A DNA stretch of 41,436 nucleotides, from positions 1 to 41,436 of the forward strand of contig CALXXG010000079.1 in the NCBI GenBank assembly GCA_944392625.1. The letters are read 5' to 3'. The stretch is from an uncultured Rickettsiales bacterium. Lineage in GTDB: Bacteria > Pseudomonadota > Alphaproteobacteria > Rickettsiales > UBA1997. A program made the position numbers and the translations under genes. This document shows positions 24,649-33,076 of the stretch, piece after piece (position 1 is the first letter of the stretch; the number at the start of each line of letters is the position of its first letter). The notes below the pieces were generated by a model. That model was not told where the DNA came from and made no database searches. It saw only the letters and a program-made list of their open reading frames with translations.

Positions 24649-25935
24649 ATGATTTACAAAGTCATGAAAACAGATTTATATCAAAAATATATTCAGTTAT
24701 TAAGAAAAGAAATGGTTAAAGCGTTGGGTTGTACTGAACCAATTGCAGTTGCGCTTGCTGGAGCTAAAGCTAGAGAAGTTTTAGGAAAGATGCCTGAAAA
24801 AATAGTAATTAAATGCAGTCAAAATATAATTAAAAATGTCAAAGGTGTTACAGTTCCAACTACTGGCGATATGAAAGGAATAGATACAGCCTGTATTTTA
24901 GGCGCCATTGCTGGAAATCCAGACTTAGAATTGGAAGTATTAAACGATGTAAAAGATAGCGATATAAAACAACTAAAGGAATTATTAGCAAAAAATATTT
25001 GTAAAGTTGAGCAACTTGACTCTGGAGATAATCTACACATAATATGCTATGTAGAAAATGGAAAAGACAATGCTGAAGTTGAAATTTTGCATTCACACTC
25101 AAATATTGAATCTATAAAGAAAAACGGTAAAGTTATTTTTCAAAATAAAGATACAAACAAAGATTGTTCTAATAAAACAGATTCATGTGCTTTAAAATTT
25201 GACGATATATATGAATTTGTAAATACATTTAATATAAATGATTTAAAAGACTTATTTGATTTAGAAATTAAATGTAATAATGCAATAGCAGAAGAAGGTT
25301 TAAAAAATGATTGGGGTGCAAATGTTGGAAAAACAATATTAAAAAATGGTGGTGATAGCATAAAAGAAAAAACAAAAGCCTATGCTGCAGCTGGATCTGA
25401 CGCTAGAATGAGTGGGTGCAATATGGCTGTTGTTATAAGCGCCGGAAGTGGAAATCAAGGCATGACTATATTGTCAACAGTTTATCAATATGCAAAATAT
25501 TTAAAAGTTTCAGATGAAGAACTTTATAGAGCATTAGCAATGGCTAATTTACTTGCTTTATGGCAAAAAGCTGGTATTGGCAAATTATCAGCATTTTGTG
25601 GTGCAGTTAGTGCAGCAAGTGCTGCGGGTGCAGCAATTACCTATATGAAAGGTGGAACAAAAAAACAAATAGAAAATACAATTATTAATGCATTAGCCTC
25701 AGCTGGCGGCATTGTATGCGATGGTGCAAAGCCTTCATGTGCTTTAAAAATAGCTATAGCTGTTGATGCTGCAATAATGGCGAGCGAAATGGCTATGAAT
25801 GAAAATGTATTTAAAGATGGTGAAGGATTGGTCAAAGGAGATATTGAAAGCACTGTATCAGCTATATGCAGAATGGCAAAAGATGGTATGAAATCAACAG
25901 ATCAAAAAATTCTTGAAATAATGTTAGAAAAATAA
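24649..25935 (+). CDS. cyuA: L-cysteine desulfidase / UPF0597 family (CyuA, YhaM)
   Basis: Fe-S-dependent, PLP-free breakdown of L-cysteine to pyruvate, ammonia and sulfide. 428 residues related to L-serine dehydratase alpha chains. Cluster-ligand cysteines are probably those in ALGCTEPIA (C28), a Cys in the SGCNMAV/AFCGAV region and KPSCALK. Also GVTVPTTGDMKGID, AAAGSDARMSG and SAGSGNQGM. The ATG at 24649 (MIYKVMK) or the one at 24664 could start it; neither has a strong Shine-Dalgarno. Single gene ending at a hairpin. The cysteine role is inferred from characterised archaeal and enteric members. Confidence 0.85.
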   Translation: MIYKVMKTDLYQKYIQLLRKEMVKALGCTEPIAVALAGAKAREVLGKMPEKIVIKCSQNIIKNVKGVTVPTTGDMKGIDTACILGAIAGNPDLELEVLNDVKDSDIKQLKELLAKNICKVEQLDSGDNLHIICYVENGKDNAEVEILHSHSNIESIKKNGKVIFQNKDTNKDCSNKTDSCALKFDDIYEFVNTFNINDLKDLFDLEIKCNNAIAEEGLKNDWGANVGKTILKNGGDSIKEKTKAYAAAGSDARMSGCNMAVVISAGSGNQGMTILSTVYQYAKYLKVSDEELYRALAMANLLALWQKAGIGKLSAFCGAVSAASAAGAAITYMKGGTKKQIENTIINALASAGGIVCDGAKPSCALKIAIAVDAAIMASEMAMNENVFKDGEGLVKGDIESTVSAICRMAKDGMKSTDQKILEIMLEK

Positions 25936-25955
25936 TTTTTATGATATTTTAAATT

Positions 25956-25984
25956 ATGGCCTGTTAAATCTATTGGCGGGCCAT
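25956..25984 (+). terminator. Terminator hairpin after cyuA
   Basis: ATGGCCTG (25956-25963) pairs with CGGGCCAT (25977-25984) with one G-T pair and a 13-base loop. A short T run follows. Confidence 0.65.
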
Positions 25985-26785
25985 TTTAATGTAAAAAATA
26001 ATCCATTAATTAGTATTGTTTCACAGAAGTGAAGTTTTTATAGCATTATTAGTAGAGTTTATTATTTAATATTAATAAAATTATGAAGATAGTAATAACC
26101 ATAGTTTATCATATAAATGGATATATATTATAAATATTATAAATTAGTTTATAATTTATTAATATTAAATAAAGAAAAATCAAATTATAAGTATAAGTTG
26201 TCAAGTCAAAATAAAGTTTCATTTTTTAATATCAAACACTTGTTTGTTTATTGTGCAAAATATTGATAAATGAAAATAAATGTATTAAAAGTATGTCTTT
26301 CATGGAGTCGGTAATAGTAAAATTTGCTAAATATCAAGCTACTAAAAATTGAAGAACCTTGATTTGTTTTAACTTTGTGCTTTAGTAAAGGTTTGGAATA
26401 AAATTAATCGCCGATGATTCAAAACAATTTTAAACTTATACAATAATTTTAAGTTATTGGTCTACAAAGTATGAAATAGTTAAATGAAGACAAATATAGA
26501 TTCAAATATTATATAGATACAAAAGGAAAAGATATAATAAGAATTGTAAAATAAATTCAATATCAGTTAAAATAAGATAGGGAAGTTTATTAGTTATAAT
26601 TAGATTTGATAATGCTTTTAATAAAGGTATCAAGTAAATTATTTATACAAAATAGAGAATAAATTAATCTTCAGAGTGCACTATTAGAATAGTCATATTG
26701 GTGTTTATAAATACAATCAGCTTAGTTAGTGTTATTACTCTTTTGTATATAATTTTATCGTGTTAAGGAGCACATAGATAAAAAA
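25985..26785. other. Gene-free, decayed region
   Basis: About 800 bases with no sustained frame. It contains a decayed copy (about 25985-26090) of the palindrome-rich repeat at the right end of the window. A short coding-like relic (26483-26554) reads NEDKYRFKYYIDTKGKD then IIRIVK and a TAA, with a TAG two codons upstream. A TTGACAACTT on the minus strand near 26190-26200 lacks a convincing -10. I see no RNA gene. Confidence 0.45.
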
Positions 26786-26819
26786 TATCATATGAATAAT
26801 ATAATATTTTCATATGATA
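26780..26819 (-). terminator. Terminator after trhP
   Basis: Perfect 11-base arms TATCATATGAA (26786-26796) and TTCATATGATA (26809-26819), followed on the minus strand by a T run. Eight bases beyond the trhP stop. Confidence 0.75.
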
Positions 26820-26826
26820 AAAAAAT

Positions 26827-28248
26827 CTAAGAATTCTTACATGTACCATTTAAAATTTCTTCTTTAAAAGATATTTTATCATTTTTTATTCTTTCTATTT
26901 CTTTTTCAGTTAATATTTTTTTCTTTCTTATTAAAGTTAATGGCGGAAGATTAATCATGATTTTATCTTTTGTCATTTTTGCTTTTTCAAACCATTCGAG
27001 CGGTATTTTAATAACTGGATCCTGACCCGCATGAATGACATCAGTTATTTCGTCGGTTTTTGCATTTATAAAAGAATCTAACTTTAATTTTATAATTTTA
27101 TCATCAATTGGCGAAATAAATTCAAGTTCATCACCCTTATCAAGTCTATTTTTTACAGCAACATTTATATAATCATTTCCCCAACTTTCAACATATCCAG
27201 CAAATTCATATTCACTTAGAGATTTTGTCATACCATAATTAGTTGCTAGGTCTGTTGGACTTTCATGGGCAAATGCTAGTGAAAAGCCCCTATTTGAAAT
27301 AGTATATAGTTCATCAAGATATTTATTATAATTCCACTTTTCTGGATTTTTAAAATAATCATCTATAGCTTTTCTATAAGTCCTAGCAACCATGCCTGCG
27401 TAATATTGGGTTTTATTTCTTCCTTCAATTTTTAAACAATCTATACCTATTTGTAAAAATTCCGGCAATACTGGCAATAAACATAAATCTTTTGAATTCA
27501 TTAAATAAGTTCCATTATCTGTTTCTTCGACTTCAAGAAAATCGTTTGGTCTAGTCTCTTCTTCTAAAAGAAAATCAAATAATTCTTTTGTATCCTTATT
27601 TAATAAAATTTCTTTTGAAATATCTTCTTTTAACTTTAAATGTAATTTATAGTTCCATCTACAAGAGTGTGCACATTTTCCTTGATTTGCTCCTCTACCA
27701 GTAAAATAATTAGAAAGAAGACATCTTCCAGAGTAGGACATACACATAGCACCATGTATAAATGTTTCTAGTTTTATATCAGGACATTTATCTCTAATCT
27801 CTTTTAATTCTTCAAAACTTAATTCCCTAGCTAAGACGCACATTTTAGCACCTAAATCTTGCCAAAATTTAACTCCAAGCCATGAAGTTACACTTGCCTG
27901 AGTTGAAACATGCAAGTTTAATTCCGGTGCGTGCTGTCTCAAGTATGTAAAAATTGCGGGATCTGCAACTATTACACCGTCGGGTTTAGCTTGTTTTAAA
28001 ACATCAAGATATTCTGGTAGTCTTTGTATATCAGTATTATGGGCAAATAAATTTACAGTTAAATAAACCTTTTTACCTCTTGAGTGTGCAAAATCTATAC
28101 CATCCAATACTTCTTCTAAAGTAAATTTTGATTTTGCTCTTAAGGACATCGTTGGTGTACCACAATAAACTGCATCAGCTCCATATAAAATTGCTGTTTT
28201 TAGTCTTGCTAATGAACCAGCTGGTACAAGCAGCTCTGGTTTTTTCAT
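26827..28248 (-). CDS. trhP: U32 peptidase-family tRNA hydroxylation protein (TrhP/YegQ-like)
   Basis: Members of this group make 5-hydroxyuridine in the anticodon wobble position of tRNAs, with prephenate as the hydroxyl-donor precursor. 473 residues: ELLVPAGSLARLKTAILYGADAVYCG at the N terminus, STQASVTSW, LARELSFEEL, and the U32 signature ETFIHGAMCMSYSGRC with a later CAHSC pair, the four cysteines expected for an Fe-S cluster. A C-terminal beta domain follows. The Shine-Dalgarno AGGAG overlaps the VirB6 stop (TAGGAG), so the two genes are likely cotranscribed. RlhA is the main alternative paralog. Confidence 0.85.
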   Translation of the reverse strand: MKKPELLVPAGSLARLKTAILYGADAVYCGTPTMSLRAKSKFTLEEVLDGIDFAHSRGKKVYLTVNLFAHNTDIQRLPEYLDVLKQAKPDGVIVADPAIFTYLRQHAPELNLHVSTQASVTSWLGVKFWQDLGAKMCVLARELSFEELKEIRDKCPDIKLETFIHGAMCMSYSGRCLLSNYFTGRGANQGKCAHSCRWNYKLHLKLKEDISKEILLNKDTKELFDFLLEEETRPNDFLEVEETDNGTYLMNSKDLCLLPVLPEFLQIGIDCLKIEGRNKTQYYAGMVARTYRKAIDDYFKNPEKWNYNKYLDELYTISNRGFSLAFAHESPTDLATNYGMTKSLSEYEFAGYVESWGNDYINVAVKNRLDKGDELEFISPIDDKIIKLKLDSFINAKTDEITDVIHAGQDPVIKIPLEWFEKAKMTKDKIMINLPPLTLIRKKKILTEKEIERIKNDKISFKEEILNGTCKNS

Positions 28249-28256
28249 TTTATCTC

Positions 28257-31200
28257 CTATTTTTGTTCATCTTCATTAATATCATCTTCTATTATTCTAA
28301 TATCATGTTCAGTTTTCTTCTTTTCATCTTTTAACTGTTGAATTAAAGCTTTATCTTGCTGAGAAGGATCTTTAGCTTCTTCTATTGCCAATTGAAATTC
28401 AATACTCTTTTTATTCATTTGAGCAATTTTTAATCTTTGTTGATGCATAACTAAATTTGAATCATGTTCTACAGGTTGTTCATTTGTAGCGGAAGGCATT
28501 AATTCTAAATTACCATCTCCAGATAACATTTCTATAGCTTTTCCACTGCCAAAGAAATCGTCTTGTATACCTTGAACACCAAAGCTATCATCTATACCTT
28601 GTAAAATTAACTCTTGTTGTATTTTTTGTTTTTCACCGTCATCTCCCAAATATCTATCATTTAAATCTTTAATTTCTTGTTGAAGTCTTTCGTAATCTTG
28701 TCTGTACTGTGCGTCTTCCAAGAGTCTTTGTCTATTTTCTTCAAATTCAAGCTGCTGTTTTTGTAAAGAATTAATATAATCATTCTCTAATAATTTTAAT
28801 TTTAAATACTTTTCTCTTTCTTGTCTCTCTAAATCTTCTATTTCTTTATCTCTATCTAATTTTTTTTCATTTTTACTAGCAACTCTTGATTTTTTCTTTA
28901 ACTCGTCTATTCTAGCTTTTCTTAATTCTTCTTCTTTTATCTTTGTTAATCTTCTTTCTTCTGCTAGATAAGCTTCTTTTGTTTGTTTTAGTTGTAGTTC
29001 TAATTGTTGCTTTTCACTATCAGAAATAGCATTCCTTATCTTTTTATTAATTTCATCAACATCTTTATTGTATCTATTTCTATTTTCCTGTAATTGCTTA
29101 TTATATAAATTAATGTCTTTGTTGTAATATTTTTTATATAATTCTGCACGTTTAGCTTCATCTTTCTTCAAATCTTCAGCTAATTTTTTTTGTACTTTAA
29201 TAAAGTCAGCATTCGAACCATTTGTTAATTCTGAGTTTTTGATTCCAAGCTCGTTTGCCATTTTCAATACCATAAATCTTCTATTAAATTCTTCTCTCTG
29301 ATCCTTAGTCATTTCTCTATTTCCAATAGAACCTTTATCCTGTGACATTGATAAAGCGTATTTAGAAGATTTAAAGTCGCCAATACCTGAATAGATATCT
29401 TGAATTTCTTTTAATTCTTTATCAGAACCGGAAGTTAGCAGATTTTTTCTTGCAAAATCATCTAAATGTTTAGACATAAATTCTTGTGCTGTATTCTTGT
29501 CCATATTCATTCCCGTTTTTTTTGCCAAATCTATTGCTTTTGATATTTCTTTTTTCAATGGTTTTTTTATCATTTTATCTATAGCATTAGTTCTAAATGC
29601 TTCTGTCCTTCTATTTATTTCACTAGAACTAATTCCACCTTTCTGTTCTAATTCTTTTCTAAATTCGTTAGTAGCCCAATTTACAGCTTCCATTCCTTTC
29701 AAGCCTTTTCCACCTCCGGTTTTAGCTGTTGCTTGAGATAATAAATCTGAACGTGTCATTGCATCGCCAACTTTATTAGGAACTATTGAAAGCAATTGTT
29801 TTGCACCTTTTCCAATATCTCTTCCTATATCTTTTGCAAAATCTTTTATAGGTTTTGAAATTCTTCCACCATCACCTCCGTCAATATTTTTTTTCAATGC
29901 TTGACCAAGTGTTGGCAAATCTCCGCCAAGTTCACTTTTTCCACCCTTTAATCCACCACCACTTTCACCACCTATATCTATCATACTGTCAACAACATCA
30001 GGCACTTTTTTCATCAATTGTCCAAATAAGTATATTAGAATAAATAAAAATAACAATGAAAGACAAAAATCAAAGAATTTAGGTTTTCCGTTATAAAAAT
30101 TAGCCTTCCATACTTTTAATCCAAAAGAAAAGAATGATAGAACATTATTTAATAATTTACTTTCATCTTCTGTTGAAAATACAGCAGTAAGTAAGGGAAC
30201 TTTACAAACTTCAAAATTTAAAATTTTTTCAAACTGTTCTTTTATAATTGTTGCAAAACTGAAGAAAAATAAGAAAAAGAACGCCATATTTGCAAATCTA
30301 GCTCCAACAAACGCTAACCAATTTTTAAATAAATGTTCTGTAGGTTTAAATAAATAAAAGCATATAAATACTGGTCCTATAATTAATCCTATAATAGCCT
30401 GAATAAACATTAATATATAAGGAAATAAAGCATTTAGTAATTGCCATATATAATAAAGTATTAAAATATATATTAAAGGTATAACTATAAATCCATACCA
30501 TACACCAAAACAAAGACCTAAAATTCTTAATGTAGTAGTTTCAGAAAATAGATATTTTATTAAATTATCAATAAACGCAAATTTAGCAGACATAGAATCA
30601 CTCGCAATATCAACTGCATTTGGATCAAATATTCTATTACTGATATTTGCTATCATTACTACAATACTAGAAAATCCATCAACAAAAAATCTAACTACAA
30701 AATAGTCATAGGTATCCCAACTTGTTATAGTTGTAAAACCTAAAATAAATGTTAGTTTTAATAAAATACCCATTAATTCTTTTGTTGAGTATTCTAGACT
30801 ACCCATTGCAAATTGTAATCCTAAAAATACCATATATAACACTATGAACATTCTAACTGTCCATGCAAACATTGTATCTCTTATTATATAGGTATAAAAT
30901 TGTTTTAGAATACCACCTTCTAAATCACCATATTCATTTCTTTTTCCAACAAAAACTTCTTCTAAGTCTCCTAATATTTTTTCTATTAAACCAGGCTCAC
31001 CTGGAGCTGTAGCACCGCCTCTTATATCTACTATATATTGTCCAGAATTATCATTATAATAGGTATCATATATTAAAAATTTTATTCTTTCATTTTTTCC
31101 AACTTTTTGTGGATTGCCGCCGGATAGTCTTTTATATAAGTAATCGGCTATAAATGTAAAATATATTTTATTAACTTTGTCAATTACATTTCCATTATCA

Positions 31201-32222
31201 TCTTTTATTTCTTGATAACAATTATTTATACCAATTTTATTTTTTACTTTTGATAATGTTGTTACATTTCCATCATTATCATGAAGAAAACCATCATCAC
31301 ATCTTGGATATGCTGTTATATAGTTATTTGGTTTATATGCTATATAATATGCCATATTTGGTCCATTTGTACATGTAGTTTCATTATCTTTAGTAGAACA
31401 TTCAACTTGATAACATTCATCTGGTGTTATGAGTCCATCATCATTTTTATCTGAATAATATGGTTCATCACACATAATTACCGCAGATTTAAGATGAGTT
31501 GCTATATTTGGAAGCGTTACGCCGTTTGCTCCGAAAAATGCTATATACAATCCTTCACCACCAGTCATCCAACAAGGTTTTTGCTGTTCCGGGTTAAGTA
31601 TTTGTGTTTTACATTTACCATTTCTATCTGGATCTGGTTCACATACATTATCACTGCTATATTTTAAACAATTATATTCTTTACAATTTTGGTTATCGTC
31701 ATATTCTATACATCTTTTTCCACGTTCTTCACATTTTCTTTTTAAAGTGTATGAGGATCTAAGATAATCAAATTCACCGTTTATACCATATACTTCTGTG
31801 CCATAATTTTGTGGTTTTGAGCAATAATGAGAATCTGAATTCTGACAATTATAATCAGTTGAATCTTTATTCTCTGTAACTAATGTGCATAATTGTGATT
31901 CTTTTGCCTGTAGAAAACTATTGGCCGCATCTAAATCACCAAAAAATGGTGTCCACATTCCAGAAATATCAAAAATAAAAGATGAACCAGTTGTATATAA
32001 ATTTGTATCTATCCATGTAGATCTTTGAGATAAAACATCATGTTGATAACCATTATTTGTAGACAAAGGAGGATTTGCTGGAACAGTTATTCTATACTCA
32101 CTTCCTTCAGTATATGCTGAAATACATTCGCTTGCCCTTGCTTGAGAAACAAGTAGCATCGTTAACAATGCATAAAAAAGATTGCGAAATGTGTTCATAA
32201 AACTAGAATAAAATTTACTCAT
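28257..32222 (-). CDS. Very large TrbL/VirB6-family protein (type IV secretion-like)
   Basis: About 1,321 residues. A signal peptide ends ...VSQARA-S (about 32). Residues about 33-430 are a Cys-rich exported domain with repeated Asp/Asn-rich stretches. Residues about 445-740 hold six or more membrane helices (MFIVLYMVFLGLQFAMGSLE; FVRFF; LFPYILMFIQAIIGLIIGPV) in the TrbL/VirB6 order. A Gly-rich linker is near 755. The tail from about 800 is soluble, with a long Lys/Glu/Gln coiled coil (about 1030-1195). VirB6 forms the inner-membrane channel of type IV secretion; Rickettsiales carry such enlarged versions, usually in tandem. Here it is alone with no other virB gene. The start is ATG 32222 or GTG 32225. 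tRNA-Leu lies just upstream on the same strand. Confidence 0.85.
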   Translation of the reverse strand: MSKFYSSFMNTFRNLFYALLTMLLVSQARASECISAYTEGSEYRITVPANPPLSTNNGYQHDVLSQRSTWIDTNLYTTGSSFIFDISGMWTPFFGDLDAANSFLQAKESQLCTLVTENKDSTDYNCQNSDSHYCSKPQNYGTEVYGINGEFDYLRSSYTLKRKCEERGKRCIEYDDNQNCKEYNCLKYSSDNVCEPDPDRNGKCKTQILNPEQQKPCWMTGGEGLYIAFFGANGVTLPNIATHLKSAVIMCDEPYYSDKNDDGLITPDECYQVECSTKDNETTCTNGPNMAYYIAYKPNNYITAYPRCDDGFLHDNDGNVTTLSKVKNKIGINNCYQEIKDDNGNVIDKVNKIYFTFIADYLYKRLSGGNPQKVGKNERIKFLIYDTYYNDNSGQYIVDIRGGATAPGEPGLIEKILGDLEEVFVGKRNEYGDLEGGILKQFYTYIIRDTMFAWTVRMFIVLYMVFLGLQFAMGSLEYSTKELMGILLKLTFILGFTTITSWDTYDYFVVRFFVDGFSSIVVMIANISNRIFDPNAVDIASDSMSAKFAFIDNLIKYLFSETTTLRILGLCFGVWYGFIVIPLIYILILYYIWQLLNALFPYILMFIQAIIGLIIGPVFICFYLFKPTEHLFKNWLAFVGARFANMAFFFLFFFSFATIIKEQFEKILNFEVCKVPLLTAVFSTEDESKLLNNVLSFFSFGLKVWKANFYNGKPKFFDFCLSLLFLFILIYLFGQLMKKVPDVVDSMIDIGGESGGGLKGGKSELGGDLPTLGQALKKNIDGGDGGRISKPIKDFAKDIGRDIGKGAKQLLSIVPNKVGDAMTRSDLLSQATAKTGGGKGLKGMEAVNWATNEFRKELEQKGGISSSEINRRTEAFRTNAIDKMIKKPLKKEISKAIDLAKKTGMNMDKNTAQEFMSKHLDDFARKNLLTSGSDKELKEIQDIYSGIGDFKSSKYALSMSQDKGSIGNREMTKDQREEFNRRFMVLKMANELGIKNSELTNGSNADFIKVQKKLAEDLKKDEAKRAELYKKYYNKDINLYNKQLQENRNRYNKDVDEINKKIRNAISDSEKQQLELQLKQTKEAYLAEERRLTKIKEEELRKARIDELKKKSRVASKNEKKLDRDKEIEDLERQEREKYLKLKLLENDYINSLQKQQLEFEENRQRLLEDAQYRQDYERLQQEIKDLNDRYLGDDGEKQKIQQELILQGIDDSFGVQGIQDDFFGSGKAIEMLSGDGNLELMPSATNEQPVEHDSNLVMHQQRLKIAQMNKKSIEFQLAIEEAKDPSQQDKALIQQLKDEKKKTEHDIRIIEDDINEDEQK

Positions 32223-32242
32223 CACGATTTCTTCTGTTAATT

Positions 32243-32327
32243 TGGTACCCGTGGCCGGACTTGAACCGGCACGAACTAAGTTCCACAGATTTTAAGTCTG
32301 TTATGTCTACCATTCCATCACACGGGC
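32243..32327 (-). tRNA. tRNA-Leu (anticodon TAA), CCA encoded
   Basis: 85 nt on the minus strand: acceptor GCCCGTG/CACGGGT (G1-U72 wobble), anticodon loop CTTAAAA on a CAGA/TCTG stem, long variable arm GGAACTTAGTTC and T-arm GGTTCAAGTCC. Discriminator A and CCA (32245-32243) are encoded. The VirB6-like start codon follows within about 20 bases, so processing of this tRNA would define that mRNA's 5' end. Confidence 0.96.
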
Positions 32328-32340
32328 AATCATATTAGAC

Positions 32341-32370
32341 AATATAACATATATCTAAATTAAATTGCAA
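32341..32370 (-). promoter_or_regulatory. tRNA-Leu (and possibly virB6-trhP) promoter
   Basis: TTGCAA (32370-32365), 18-base spacer and TATATT (32346-32341) on the minus strand, 13 bases from the tRNA 5' end. Confidence 0.55.
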
Positions 32371-32513
32371 GAAAAAAAATAAAAATTTGTATTTTTTTTC
32401 AAGAGATAGAAAAATTTATTTATAGTCATAAATTAAAAGCTTTTATTTATACTAAAAATCACTTGTAAAATTACAAAGCAATATAAATAATTTATTCTAT
32501 TTTTAAAAATTAT

Positions 32514-32789
32514 TTATAATCCTAATCGTTTTCTTCTTTCTTCGGCTGTAGTTTTTATAATTGAATATGAGGATGGTCTTTTGATATTTAAATTTTTTCT
32601 ATCTTTTGCTGACATTAAACTATCAATATCATATTTTGATTTGTTTTTTCTACTCATTTTTATTTTTTTATTATTTAATAAATTTTTTTTAATAGTAATT
32701 TTTGATTTTTTATGATTTTTTTCTATAATTTTTTTATTTAAATCTTTAATGATAACATCTTCAACTCTTTCATTTATCTTATAATGCAT
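32514..32789 (-). CDS. Small, strongly basic protein, unknown
   Basis: 91 residues, very rich in Lys and Arg with Asn and Ile. It begins MHYKINERVEDVIIKDLNKK and ends TTAEERRKRLGL. No signal peptide, membrane segment or Cys. Composition suggests nucleic-acid binding or a ribosome-associated role, but no family is recognised. The Shine-Dalgarno is weak and distant. It lies between tRNA-fMet and tRNA-Leu on the same strand. Confidence 0.55.
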   Translation of the reverse strand: MHYKINERVEDVIIKDLNKKIIEKNHKKSKITIKKNLLNNKKIKMSRKNKSKYDIDSLMSAKDRKNLNIKRPSSYSIIKTTAEERRKRLGL

Positions 32790-32918
32790 TTTTTAATTAT
32801 CTTCCTCTTTATTTCTACATATATTAAATAATTAACATATAATCCAAACTCCCACATTAATATATTCAATCTATACAATCATTAAAGCAAAATTAATTAG
32901 AATAATTATGTGATAAAT

Positions 32919-32995
<77 letters not shown>

Positions 32996-33018
32996 TTAAA
33001 AAGCTTTAAGCCTTTAAA

Positions 33019-33047
33019 ATTATAAATCATATAAAATTAATTTTCAA
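33019..33047 (-). promoter_or_regulatory. tRNA-fMet promoter
   Basis: TTGAAA (33047-33042), 17-base spacer and perfect TATAAT (33024-33019) on the minus strand, about 24 bases before the tRNA. Confidence 0.75.
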
Positions 33048-33076
33048 GTTTTATTTTATAATATAAAAAAATTTTA

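Noticed and set aside
26280-26760. A small gene in the 26-kb gap
   Set aside because: Only a coding-like stretch of about 23 codons (26483-26554) is seen, with a stop just upstream and no start or ribosome-binding site; at most a relic.
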